A DNA stretch of 64,000 nt, from positions 124,001 through 188,000 of the forward strand of contig NZ_BAABHA010000015.1 of the NCBI RefSeq assembly GCF_039541855.1. The letters run 5' to 3'. Positions 7,840 to 16,966 of this stretch are shown here, piece after piece; within the stretch, counting starts at the first letter, position 1; the number at the start of each line of letters is the position of its first letter. The notes beneath the pieces are model-generated. The model saw nothing but the letters and a program-made list of their open reading frames with translations. It had not been told where the DNA came from and did no database searches. Origin of the DNA: Solirubrum koreensis. Its GTDB lineage: Bacteria > Bacteroidota > Bacteroidia > Cytophagales > Hymenobacteraceae. The translations under genes were made by a program, and so were the position numbers.

Positions 7840-9120
7840 ATGACCCTTTTTACCCCCCCCTATTTTCGCATAAAAAAGCTAGCGGCCTTGGTGTTGCTGG
7901 CTTGCGGCAGCTTGGCGGCCGCAGCTCAGGAGATTACGTGCAGTACACCACCCACCCCAGCCGACCTTATTCCCAGCGAGCCGGCAATTGCGCCGCCGCT
8001 TATCTGCTCGCAGACTTACAACGTGCGGGTGAACATTCACTTCATGCAAACGGCCGACGGCACCGGTAACTTTGATCAGTTTAACGACGGGCATCCTGAT
8101 AATCCGGACCCCGGCGTAACCGGTTACGACTATGCCGAAGCGCTGGTGTGGGCCGCCAACGGTCAGATGGACATCAACCCGCCGTTGACCGTTGCGCCCG
8201 GCAGCTCCCTCACGCCGCTGCCCAAGCGCATACGCCTGCTGCTAAACGGCGTGTATTTCCATCGCAACGACGCTCTGCGAAATTACGATGACTTAATGAA
8301 CCCGTCTGCCTACATAATAGACGGGCACAACACCATTAACGTGTTCATTACGGAGGTTCCACTGGATAACCAAGGATACCCATTGGTGGGCCCGCGCAAG
8401 GGTGGCGTAGCCAAACAGGTAAGCTACTGCGGCATGACGGGCAACAGCAACCTCTGGACTTGCATTGTAAGCCCGTGGACCGGCTGGGTTGCCCCGGTCC
8501 GTAGACAAGCTTGGGAATACGCCAGCGTACTCAATCACGAAGTAGGGCATTTGCTGGGGCTGGAACATACGTGGTACGGTGCCAGCGGCTGCGCCGACGC
8601 GCCCGCCAATGCCAACTGCTGGAACTTGAACGAGCCGCCGGTAGACAGAACCGGCGTACCGCGGTGCGATGCTGCCGCCAAGGTATCCAACAACATGATG
8701 GACTACAACGCCCAGCAAAAGTCCCTGTCGCCGTGCCAGCTCAACAAGTTATACCGCAACCTGGAAGGCTGCCTGGCCAACTTCGTGCACTCCTGCAGCA
8801 ATTGCATGCCGGCGCTCATCCGGTATTCGCTTCCCCACCCCAAAGTGCGTACCACCACCAACATCGTGCTCGACGGCCGCGCCAGCTTTGCCGAGCAGTG
8901 GTTTAAGATGGAGGTTGACCGCGTGGATAGCCAGAACCAGATTATTGCCGGTACGCATTTCGAGGTGAGCCATTGGCGCGCTATGGCCGTTGAAAACCTC
9001 AGCAGCCAATACCCCTTCTTGGCGGGCAACCGCTACCGCATTCGGGTAACGGGGGCCGCCTCCTGCGGCGGGCCGGTAGCCGAGCAGATCGACTACACCA
9101 GCATCGGCACAGGCTTCTAA
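7840..9120 (+). CDS. Exported M43-type (pappalysin-like) zinc metalloprotease
   Basis: 426 residues from the ATG at 7840; an in-frame TTG at 7804 is less likely because the 7840 start puts the signal peptide at the N-terminus (hydrophobic run LAALVLLACGSLAAAAQ). The extended metzincin zinc motif HEVGHLLGLEHTW is near residues 234-246, followed by a Met-turn in NNMMDYNAQ (about 285-293). Cysteines around the active site suggest disulfides, in keeping with secretion. The C-terminal ~100 residues form a beta-rich domain without an obvious T9SS sorting signal. Codons 5-7 form a run of eight C residues (7853-7860). It is followed by a T9SS cargo gene on the same strand. Confidence 0.85.
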   Translation: MTLFTPPYFRIKKLAALVLLACGSLAAAAQEITCSTPPTPADLIPSEPAIAPPLICSQTYNVRVNIHFMQTADGTGNFDQFNDGHPDNPDPGVTGYDYAEALVWAANGQMDINPPLTVAPGSSLTPLPKRIRLLLNGVYFHRNDALRNYDDLMNPSAYIIDGHNTINVFITEVPLDNQGYPLVGPRKGGVAKQVSYCGMTGNSNLWTCIVSPWTGWVAPVRRQAWEYASVLNHEVGHLLGLEHTWYGASGCADAPANANCWNLNEPPVDRTGVPRCDAAAKVSNNMMDYNAQQKSLSPCQLNKLYRNLEGCLANFVHSCSNCMPALIRYSLPHPKVRTTTNIVLDGRASFAEQWFKMEVDRVDSQNQIIAGTHFEVSHWRAMAVENLSSQYPFLAGNRYRIRVTGAASCGGPVAEQIDYTSIGTGF

Positions 9121-9159
9121 CGCGGCTGGTTGTCTCGTATCTCTTTTCACGATACCACC

Positions 9160-10929
9160 ATGAAAGCAATACAAAAACTACTCACCAGAGCCCTGTCGGT
9201 TGGCCTGAGCCTGAGCGCGGGTCTAGCCGCTGCCCAAACGGCCCCCGGATGGGGCTGGGCCGACCGTCAGGGCGGTTTCAGCGTTACCACCGGCCAGCCC
9301 AACAATAATACAGCCGTGGGCCGCGACGCGGCCGGTAACGTGTACGTGCTGGGCGATTTTGTGGGCTTTGCCACCATCGGCGGCATTCAGCAGCTGTTCA
9401 GCGCGGGCGAATCGGATATCGTGTTGGCCAAATACAGCCCCGCCGGCACGGTGCTCTGGCTGCGCACCCTGCAAGGACTGAGCATTGAGGAGGCCGGGCA
9501 CATGGTGGTGGATGCCGCGGGCAACGCCACTTTCACCGGCACCTACGGTAGCCTCACCGGTGGCGACCTGGTACTGCCCGGCGGGCAGATGCTGCAGGGG
9601 CCGCGGGCCGCTGGTGCACCCCCTACCGGCAGCAATTACGGCAGCTTCTCCTTCATTGCTTCCTTCAACGGGCAAGGCGACCTGCGCTGGGCCAAACGGT
9701 TTTCGCCTACCTACGGGGTATTCACCTGGGGATTGGCTCTTGATGCACAAGGCAACTGTTACTGGAGCTGCCATACCTCTAGGGACTTGTTTATTGAAGG
9801 AACGGCTTACCCCAAAATTGGTGCTGCCTCTTCCTTTGACGGCTTCCTGACCAGCTACGCCTCCGATGGCACCCTAAGGTGGGTGCGGCAAGCGGGTATT
9901 CCGGGCGAAAGCGTGCAACCCGCCGGACTACAGATTGACGCCGCCGGAGCCGTGTACTGGTCGGTGAGTCACAACGACGTGTTGAACCTGGACGGGTTAA
10001 CCGGGCCAGCGCCCACCCGCAGAGGAAATCCCACACTGGTCAAGCTCACGGCTGCCAACCGGGTGTTATGGCTGAAGCGCAACTTTATTAGCACGACGGC
10101 TAGTTTCGGCGGCGAACAGTTGATTGGCGACGATCCGGCTTCGGGGTCCTTGTACTTTCAGGCTCTGAGCAATGCTGGGACCATAACCTTTGCAGGTAAC
10201 GTGCCGTCAATCACTACTCCGGCGAATACCTTAAGTACAATACTAGTTCGTGCTGACACAAGTGGACGGGTAACCTGGGCCAAACTAGTCGGTGTCGATG
10301 CCGGGCAGCAAAGGTTTGCAATACGACTGGTCAGCATTCATTCCGTCGGAGCGAACCAACTCGTAATGGCAGGCAACACGGGAGGCGGCCCGATAACATT
10401 GGAAGGCTATGGTCCATTAGACAGCAGCAACGGGCTGATCCTAGCGCTCAAATATGATAGAACCACCGACACCTTTGACTGGGTGCGTACAGCCGGTTCA
10501 CCCCTAAGCTCAACCACCAACGAAGCCAGGCTTACGGATGCCATAGCCGACGCCAACGGGAACGTATACGTAGTCGGTAATTTTGTTGGCACCGCCCGGT
10601 TTGGCGCCCACACGCTCACCACGCCCACCTCCGCCCGCGCCGAGGGCTTTGTAGCCAAGCTCGATCAGACCGTGCTGCCCACCCGGGCCCGGCAAACCAC
10701 GGCCGCGTGGTCTGCCTACCCAAACCCAGCGTTTGGCGAGGTGCGGGTTACCGGAATCCCAACCAGCATTACAATACACTTGGTTGACGGTTTAGGGCGG
10801 CGAATCCGCACGTTTGCCTCCCGGCAACCTAACCAATCTTTGAACCTGCAAGGACTTACGGCTGGGCTGTACGTTCTGCAGCCCACCAATCCAGATTACG
10901 CACCGTTGCGGCTACTGGTACAGCCGTAA
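9160..10929 (+). CDS. Exported repeat protein with T9SS C-terminal sorting domain
   Basis: 589 residues from the ATG at 9160, with a signal peptide ending near LAAAQ (about residue 26). The body holds repeated units of the form D-A-x-G-N-V-Y-V-x-G-x-F (for example DAAGNVYVLGDF, DANGNVYVVGNF) typical of SBBP-like beta-propeller repeats. The last ~75 residues match a type A sorting domain: AYPNP, then VRVTGIP, LVDGLGRR, and GLTAGLYVLQP before the terminal LLVQP. Such proteins are exported by Sec, then moved across the outer membrane and attached or released by the T9SS. It lies 39 bp after the metalloprotease gene and ends at a hairpin terminator. The ligand is unknown. Confidence 0.85.
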   Translation: MKAIQKLLTRALSVGLSLSAGLAAAQTAPGWGWADRQGGFSVTTGQPNNNTAVGRDAAGNVYVLGDFVGFATIGGIQQLFSAGESDIVLAKYSPAGTVLWLRTLQGLSIEEAGHMVVDAAGNATFTGTYGSLTGGDLVLPGGQMLQGPRAAGAPPTGSNYGSFSFIASFNGQGDLRWAKRFSPTYGVFTWGLALDAQGNCYWSCHTSRDLFIEGTAYPKIGAASSFDGFLTSYASDGTLRWVRQAGIPGESVQPAGLQIDAAGAVYWSVSHNDVLNLDGLTGPAPTRRGNPTLVKLTAANRVLWLKRNFISTTASFGGEQLIGDDPASGSLYFQALSNAGTITFAGNVPSITTPANTLSTILVRADTSGRVTWAKLVGVDAGQQRFAIRLVSIHSVGANQLVMAGNTGGGPITLEGYGPLDSSNGLILALKYDRTTDTFDWVRTAGSPLSSTTNEARLTDAIADANGNVYVVGNFVGTARFGAHTLTTPTSARAEGFVAKLDQTVLPTRARQTTAAWSAYPNPAFGEVRVTGIPTSITIHLVDGLGRRIRTFASRQPNQSLNLQGLTAGLYVLQPTNPDYAPLRLLVQP

Positions 10930-11005
10930 AGTCATAACGGAAGAACAGACCCCTGCGGATATTCGCGTGGGCGTTGTGGCACCGTTTTAAAAAACATAGT
11001 TAAAC

Positions 11006-11037
11006 AAAAAAGCCACTCCTCACGGGGCGGCTTTTTT
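11006..11037. terminator. Bidirectional terminator between the T9SS cargo gene and gldJ
   Basis: AAAAAAGCC (11006-11014) and GGCTTTTTT (11029-11037) pair around an interrupted inner stem, giving a T run on both strands. It lies between convergent genes ending at 10929 and 11065. Confidence 0.75.
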
Positions 11038-11064
11038 GTTTCGGTTCGTTGCTGAACGCAAGTC

Positions 11065-12345
11065 TTATTTGTTCGAGCCGGGGTTAATCATGGCGCAACG
11101 GAAACCGATGGTAGCCGTGGCCGAGTCTTCGCCCATGAAGCGGCGCGTGCCGGGCGACAACCAGTAAGCTACGTCTTTCCACGAACCGCCTTTGTATACG
11201 CGAACGTGGTCGTCGATCAGCGACTGGTAACCCTTCTTGTCGTAACGGTCGGCTTCGTCCAGTACACCGTTGCGGCGGAAGGGGTTCAGGTCTTCCATGT
11301 CTTCGTACGAGAGCGGACGGTACACGTCCTGCACCCACTCGTTCACGTTGCCGGCCATGTTGTAGAGGCCGTAGTCGTTAGGCGGGTAAGCGTAGATGTA
11401 CTCGGTAATCATGGCGCCGTCGTTCAGGCTACCGGCAATACCGGCGTAGTCACCGCGGCCACGCTTGAAGTTGGCCAAGAACTGACCCATCTTCTTACCG
11501 TAGGGGTTACGTACCTGGCGACCATCCCACGGGTATACGCGCTTGTTTTCCTGGTTTTCGTTGCCGGTTTCCTGCGTACCGATCATGGCCTGCGCAGCGT
11601 ACTCCCACTCTGCCTCGGTGGGCAGGCGGTAGTTCGGCAGCGTGTTGCCGTTCTCGATGGCAATACGGGTTTTGCCTTCGCCATCTTCGGTCGTGCCTTC
11701 AGCGCCCTCGTCGGCACCTTCGTCGCCGCCTTTGTTTTTCTTACCGAACAGGCCGCCTTTTTTCTTCTTGCTGCCGCCGCCGTCGCCTTCGGTGGCATAG
11801 CCAGCGAGGTTTTCGTTCACCTTGGCGGTACGCCAGGTGCAGAAGTCGTTAGCCTGCAGCCAGCTTACACCCACCACGGGGAAGTAGCGGAAACCGGGGT
11901 AACGCAGGTAGTAATCAACGTAGGGGTCGTTAAACGACAGGTCGCGGGCCCACACGGCGGTGTCGGGCAGGGCCGACTGGTAAAACTCCTCGGAGGAGTC
12001 TTTGCGCACGTAGTGGAGGTACTCGAGCCAGTGAATGTTGGCTACTTCGGCTTCGTCCATATAGAACGAGGCCACGGTTACGGTGCGCTCGAGGTTGTCG
12101 TGGGTCATGGCCACGTCTTCTTCGCCCGAACCCAGAACCGTGCGGCCACCTTCGATAAACACGAGGCCGGGGCCTTCCGGAATGCCTTGGTAGTCAGCTA
12201 CCTTCATGCCTTCCTCGGTGTTGTACTCGATGCCTGTGGTGGACGAGTATTTACCGGGTTTCTGAGCCGAAGGCGGCCCGCTTTTGCAAGCCGACAGGGA
12301 GCAGGCGCCAATAATGGCTAAGCCTATGTACTTGGAAAGATTCAT
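11065..12345 (-). CDS. gldJ: Gliding motility lipoprotein GldJ (FGE/SUMF1-domain)
   Basis: 426 residues. The lipobox LSAC puts the lipidated cysteine at residue 20. A formylglycine-generating-enzyme-like domain follows (GPGLVFIEGG 58-67, VASFYMDEAEVANIHWLEYL 91-110, PVVGVSWLQANDFCTWRT 156-173, LPTEAEWEYA 241-250, NVNEWVQDVY, RVYKGGSW, and RRFMGEDSATATIGFRC near the end). The order and the STTG-x-Y-N start fit GldJ better than GldK, both lipoproteins of the gliding/T9SS apparatus; this choice is by recall. Residues about 186-226 form a low-complexity insert (poly-Lys, then Glu/Gly-rich) inside the domain. A PorP/SprF-type gene lies directly upstream on the same strand. Confidence 0.85.
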   Translation of the reverse strand: MNLSKYIGLAIIGACSLSACKSGPPSAQKPGKYSSTTGIEYNTEEGMKVADYQGIPEGPGLVFIEGGRTVLGSGEEDVAMTHDNLERTVTVASFYMDEAEVANIHWLEYLHYVRKDSSEEFYQSALPDTAVWARDLSFNDPYVDYYLRYPGFRYFPVVGVSWLQANDFCTWRTAKVNENLAGYATEGDGGGSKKKKGGLFGKKNKGGDEGADEGAEGTTEDGEGKTRIAIENGNTLPNYRLPTEAEWEYAAQAMIGTQETGNENQENKRVYPWDGRQVRNPYGKKMGQFLANFKRGRGDYAGIAGSLNDGAMITEYIYAYPPNDYGLYNMAGNVNEWVQDVYRPLSYEDMEDLNPFRRNGVLDEADRYDKKGYQSLIDDHVRVYKGGSWKDVAYWLSPGTRRFMGEDSATATIGFRCAMINPGSNK

Positions 12346-12416
12346 ACTTGTTTATGTGGAACTCCTTGAGCGGAAAAGGCTTGACTAGGGCAAAGTGGTT
12401 GCAATATTACTGATTT

Positions 12417-13487
12417 TCAAAAGGTGGGGCAAGGTGGTGGAGCGTAATTTTTACGTCGTAAGCGCCGTTTCGCGGCTTCGATCAAATCAAACTTGGTTAA
12501 GCTCAATGTTATTTCATGCGCACCGCCTGTTTCCCGGCTGAACTGGTTGAGGCTCACGTCGTAACTGTAACCGAACCTGAAACCGTTCCAGGTTAGTCCC
12601 AGCAGCGCTACGAGGGTTTGTTGAGCGTTTCCGGGACCGGGAATGGCGCCGCGCCAGAGCAAACCGGCAGTAAGCGGAGTGGTGGTGCCGTACAAGCCCA
12701 ACTCCAAGCGTTGCGAACCGCCTTGGTAGGTGTAGCTGCCCGTGGGTGCTAAGCTCACCTCGCGGTACTCTCGCTTGACCGTCGTTTTCACGAAATAATG
12801 CTTGTAGCCCCCATGAGCAGCCAGCCTAAAAGGTAGTTTGGCATCGTCGGCTACGCCGACGCGGGGCTGGTTCACGTGGTCGAGGGCGAGGCCGCCCCAC
12901 GTGTTTGAGGTGTAAAACAGGCCGCCTACGCCCAGCGTGAGGTAGTGCACGGGGTCGTAGGCCAAGGGCTCGGCTGAGGGACCGACCTGCTGGCCGTCGT
13001 CGGAGAGTTGGTCGCCAAAGAGCAGGTTGCCGTAGCTGATGCGCTGGGAACCATAAGCAGCACGAGCCCCGCCGCTCAGGTACAGGTTTTGGGCGAGGCG
13101 GGCGTGGTAGGCGTAGGTGAAGCCGGCTTCGAGGCGGGTGAGGTTCAGGCCGCCGCCGCGGTCGGCGTTAATGAGCAGGCCCACGGCGCTGCGCTGGTTA
13201 CGGAGGCGGTAATCGGCGGCCAACTGACTGGTTTGCAGCGCCCCGATGAGCGTGGGATACTGATTTCGGTAGGCCAGCGTTACGCTGGCATCGTCAAATA
13301 AACCGGTATAGGCCGGATTTAGATGCAGACGCGTAGCGTAGGGCTGCGAGAAGTACACATCCTGTGCCTGGGCCGACCAACTGCCGAGCGTACCCACACT
13401 CACCAACACCGTGAGCAGGCGCGGGTGCCGACCGGCCCGAGCGGGCAGGTGGCGCAACAGGCGGCGCAGGAAATAGGTGGGTGGCAT
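12417..13487 (-). CDS. PorP/SprF-family type IX secretion outer-membrane protein
   Basis: 356 residues from the ATG at 13487-13485; a longer frame extends to 13607 but the extra 40 residues precede the natural signal peptide. After the signal sequence (ends near WSAQAQ) comes the family hallmark QDVYFSQPYATRLHLNPAYTG, then alternating beta-strands (ADYRLRNQRSAVGLLINAD, LYLSGGARAAYGS, HGGYKHYF), as expected for a beta-barrel. PorP/SprF proteins anchor components of the T9SS or of gliding adhesin export. Its position just upstream of gldJ in the same orientation supports a joint role in secretion and motility. Confidence 0.87.
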   Translation of the reverse strand: MPPTYFLRRLLRHLPARAGRHPRLLTVLVSVGTLGSWSAQAQDVYFSQPYATRLHLNPAYTGLFDDASVTLAYRNQYPTLIGALQTSQLAADYRLRNQRSAVGLLINADRGGGLNLTRLEAGFTYAYHARLAQNLYLSGGARAAYGSQRISYGNLLFGDQLSDDGQQVGPSAEPLAYDPVHYLTLGVGGLFYTSNTWGGLALDHVNQPRVGVADDAKLPFRLAAHGGYKHYFVKTTVKREYREVSLAPTGSYTYQGGSQRLELGLYGTTTPLTAGLLWRGAIPGPGNAQQTLVALLGLTWNGFRFGYSYDVSLNQFSRETGGAHEITLSLTKFDLIEAAKRRLRRKNYAPPPCPTF

Positions 13488-13640
13488 ACGCAACGAATGT
13501 AACGCGGTGAAGCCTCGGTTTGGTGTACCGCAACTTGCCTCGGAACTAAAATTGCAACTTAGCTCCTCTTTATCGTGCCGCCCCGGCGGTGCGCCAGTGG
13601 CAAACATCTTGCTTACGCTTCGCCGTCAACTTTTTACGTC

Positions 13641-16600
13641 ATGCGAAAATTTTTTCTGGGCCTGCTGATTTTCCTCGTGGTACTCGTGGCAGCCGTGGCC
13701 CTCACTCCTATTCTGTTTAAAGACAAGATAAAAGCCGCGCTCGACCAGCAACTGGCCCAGAAGCTGTCGGCGAAGGTGGTGTATCAGCCAGAAAACGTAG
13801 GTCTGAGCTTGTTGCGCACCTTCCCCGATCTGGACCTGAGCATCGAACAGCTGCGCGTTATCGGGCAGGACTCGTTTGCCCGCGACACGTTGGCCTACTT
13901 GCCCCGCATCGATATTGGGCTAGACCTGATGAGCGTGGTGCGCGGCGACCAAATCAAGATCAACTCCGTGACGCTGGAGCGGCCCGATATCAGCGTACAC
14001 GTGCTTAAGAGCGGCCGGGCCAACTGGGACATCGTGATTCCCGACTCCGCCTTGGCCGAGCAGGGCAAGGATACCACGGCCATTAAGCTTACCATTAAAG
14101 GCTGGCAGATTGAGAACGGCCGCCTGCGCTACAACGACCAGAGCATTCCGTTTGCCATGCAGCTGCAGGGCATTCAGCACGAAGGTTCCGGCGACTTTGC
14201 CCAGAACATCTTCGACATGACCTCGAAGACCACGGCCCAGGCGCTGACCATGAGCTACGACGGCACGACCTACCTCGACAAAAAGCAGCTGACCGCCGAC
14301 GTGACCATGGGCATGAACCTGGACAAGATGCTGTTCTCGTTCAAGGACAACCAGGTGCGGCTGAACGACTTTCCGTTCAGCTTTCAGGGCGACATCGGCT
14401 TGCCGAACGCTACCGACATAACGTATGACCTAACCTTCAAAGCCCTAGAAACCGACTTTAAGAACATCCTGAGCCTGGTGCCCGGCGTGTTTACCGAGAA
14501 GTTCAAGAGCATAGAAACCAGCGGCAAGGTGGCCTTCACCGGTTACGCCAAGGGCGTGCAGAACGAAGTGCAGATGCCGGGTTACGGCGTGAAGCTGCAG
14601 ATTACCAACGGCATGTTCCACTACCCCGAGTTGCCCCAGGCGGCCCGCAACATCAACGTGGACATGGAGGTGGACAACCCATCGGGCTTCACCAACAACG
14701 TGAAGGTGAACGTGAAGAAGTTTCACCTCGACCTTGGCAAAAACCCCATCGACGGCAACGTGGCCATTGACGGGCTGGAGCCGATGAAGGTGGACGGCCG
14801 CGTGAAGGCCAACGTGGACCTGGCCGAAATGCTGAAGGTATACCCCGTGCAGGACTTGTTGATGCGCGGCCAGTTGTTCGTGGATGCCACGGCCCGCGGT
14901 ACTTATTCTAAAACCCAAATGCCGGTAACGCAGGCCGCCCTGCGCCTGACCAACGGCTACGTGAAGAGCAAGCAGTTCCCGGCCCCCATCGAAAACCTGA
15001 CGCTGAATGGTACCGTGACCAACGCCACCGGTCAGGTGAACGATACCCGCGTGGACATTCCGCAGTTTCGGATGCTACTCGACGGCGAGCCGCTGGAAGG
15101 CCGCGTGGCGGTGCAAAACATCGACAAGCCGGTGTTCGATGCCAACGTGAAAGGCGTGGTGGATTTGACCAAGCTCACCAAAATCTTCCCGCTGGAAGGC
15201 ATGACCGTAACGGGCCGCCTGAACGGCAACATTGCCGCCAAAGGCAGCATGGCCGACATCGAGGCCGAGCGTTACCAAAGAGTAGTGGCCTCGGGCACGG
15301 TTAACGCCCAAAACGTAACCTATAAGAGCCGCGACTTGCCCCAGGGCGTGCGCGTAACGCAGGCCACGGCCAACTTCAACAACGACCAGATTGAGCTGCA
15401 GAACATGACGGGCTTCGTGGGCTCGTCGGACATTGCGGCTTCGGGTACCATCTCGAACTACATGGGCTACATGTTCACGCCCGGCCAAAGCCTGCGCGGC
15501 ACCGTGAACGTAAACTCACGCCGCTTTAACGTGAACGAGTGGATGGTAGACGAAGCTACCGGACAGCCTACGCCCGGCGCTACGGCCGCAACGGCCAAAG
15601 GCACCTCCGCCACGCCGGCCGCTACCGGCGCCCAGGGCGTGCTGGAAATTCCCAAGTTCTTCGACCTGAACCTGAACGCCAACGTGGGCCAGGTGGTGTA
15701 CGACAACCTGAAGCTCGACAACCTGAAAGGCACCTTGGCCGTGCGCGACCAAGCTGTGAACCTGAACGGACTGACGTTCAACACCCTTGGCGGCAACTTT
15801 GCCACCACCGGCAGCTACAACAGCAAGGATCTGGCACACCCCAAGTTCGCTTTGGGCCTGAACATCCAGAACCTCGACTTTCAGAACGCCTTCAGCGCCT
15901 TTAACTCGGTGAAAAAGCTGCTGCCGCTGGCTTCGCAGGTTGAAGGCATCTTTGGTACCAACTTTAGCGTGAGCGGCGAAATGGGCCCCGACATGATGCC
16001 CGTTTACAGCTCGCTCACCGGCAAAGGTGTGTTTGAAGTGGTACGCGCCGCCGTGGGTGCTTCGCCGGCTCTGACTAAGATCAGCAACCTCACCCAATTG
16101 CAGGAGCTGAAAAGCTTTGTGGTGAACAACAAGGACGTGGCCGCCGAAATGCTCAACGGCAACTTCATCGTGAAGCCCTTCGATTTTACCGTCGGCCAGA
16201 TCAAGAGCACCGTGGGTGGCTCCTCGAACGTGGGCGGAACCATGGAGTACATCATGGCGCTGGATGTGCCCACCGGCAGAGTAGGCAACGCCTTGAACGC
16301 CAAACTCACCCAGCTTACCGGCGTGCAGGACATCAAGGGTACCGAGCGCGTAACGCTGGGCCTGAAAATTGGCGGCACCATTACCAACCCCACCGTTAAC
16401 CTGACTACCGGCAGCGTGAAAGGCCAGGCCAAGGACGTAGCCAAAAGCCTCGTGCAAAGTGTGGTGCAAAGCAAAGTAGACGATGCCAAGCTGAAACTGG
16501 CCGCCAAAAGCCAAGTAGCGCAGGACAGTGCCCGCCGTGAGTTGGAACGCAAGCAATTGGAGCTGCAAGCCAAGGCGCAGCAGGAAATCGAGAAGAAGCG

Positions 16601-16751
16601 CTTAGAGGCTGAGGCTAAGCTCAAGCAGAAAGCTTCGCAGGGGCTGAACTCGCTGTTTGGTAAGCCCAAGAAGCCCGCCACTCCGCCCGCTGATCCGCCT
16701 GCGGAAACGCCCAAGGAAACCCCCACCGATACCACCAAAGCCAGCAACTAA
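13641..16751 (+). CDS. AsmA-family envelope protein
   Basis: 1036 residues from the ATG at 13641. One N-terminal membrane anchor (FFLGLLIFLVVLVAAVALTP, about 4-23) is followed by a very long, beta-rich domain with the AsmA signature regions (LSAKVVYQPENVGLSLLRTFPD and DLSIEQLRV near the N-terminus; a repeated beta-groove pattern; a C-terminal region ending in a charged helix about 925-1000). AsmA-like proteins are thought to bridge the periplasm and move lipids between membranes. The last ~40 residues are Pro/Thr/Lys-rich and disordered. It is transcribed away from the PorP/SprF gene and ends at a hairpin. Codon use matches neighbours. Confidence 0.85.
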   Translation: MRKFFLGLLIFLVVLVAAVALTPILFKDKIKAALDQQLAQKLSAKVVYQPENVGLSLLRTFPDLDLSIEQLRVIGQDSFARDTLAYLPRIDIGLDLMSVVRGDQIKINSVTLERPDISVHVLKSGRANWDIVIPDSALAEQGKDTTAIKLTIKGWQIENGRLRYNDQSIPFAMQLQGIQHEGSGDFAQNIFDMTSKTTAQALTMSYDGTTYLDKKQLTADVTMGMNLDKMLFSFKDNQVRLNDFPFSFQGDIGLPNATDITYDLTFKALETDFKNILSLVPGVFTEKFKSIETSGKVAFTGYAKGVQNEVQMPGYGVKLQITNGMFHYPELPQAARNINVDMEVDNPSGFTNNVKVNVKKFHLDLGKNPIDGNVAIDGLEPMKVDGRVKANVDLAEMLKVYPVQDLLMRGQLFVDATARGTYSKTQMPVTQAALRLTNGYVKSKQFPAPIENLTLNGTVTNATGQVNDTRVDIPQFRMLLDGEPLEGRVAVQNIDKPVFDANVKGVVDLTKLTKIFPLEGMTVTGRLNGNIAAKGSMADIEAERYQRVVASGTVNAQNVTYKSRDLPQGVRVTQATANFNNDQIELQNMTGFVGSSDIAASGTISNYMGYMFTPGQSLRGTVNVNSRRFNVNEWMVDEATGQPTPGATAATAKGTSATPAATGAQGVLEIPKFFDLNLNANVGQVVYDNLKLDNLKGTLAVRDQAVNLNGLTFNTLGGNFATTGSYNSKDLAHPKFALGLNIQNLDFQNAFSAFNSVKKLLPLASQVEGIFGTNFSVSGEMGPDMMPVYSSLTGKGVFEVVRAAVGASPALTKISNLTQLQELKSFVVNNKDVAAEMLNGNFIVKPFDFTVGQIKSTVGGSSNVGGTMEYIMALDVPTGRVGNALNAKLTQLTGVQDIKGTERVTLGLKIGGTITNPTVNLTTGSVKGQAKDVAKSLVQSVVQSKVDDAKLKLAAKSQVAQDSARRELERKQLELQAKAQQEIEKKRLEAEAKLKQKASQGLNSLFGKPKKPATPPADPPAETPKETPTDTTKASN

Positions 16752-16775
16752 GCTTATCTAGTTGCTGCTGCATAG

Positions 16776-16814
16776 CCGGCTCACCCGCCTTGTTTGGCGT
16801 GTGGGCCGGTTTTT
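16776..16814 (+). terminator. Terminator of the AsmA-like gene
   Basis: Imperfect GC-rich hairpin (arms about 16776-16789 and 16796-16809) followed by TTTTT on the plus strand, 25 bp after the AsmA stop codon. Confidence 0.65.
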
Positions 16815-16966
16815 GTTTTCGGCTGTATCCTTTTCTGAAGCACCTGCGTTTGAGCATCACTTAGGCTGCAAGCAAAATGGTATATTTATTGCCACTGCTT
16901 TCGTTAGGCTGCCTACAGGCCATTTGTTGCTTGAACTTTTCCCTGATTAACTTTCCTCCACCGACC

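Noticed and set aside
11206..12321. 371-codon frame antisense to gldJ
   Set aside because: Shadow of a GC-rich gene; no domain, while gldJ has a full FGE domain.
15516..16568. 350-codon frame antisense to the AsmA-like gene
   Set aside because: His/Gly/Val-rich shadow typical of codon complement; no known domain.
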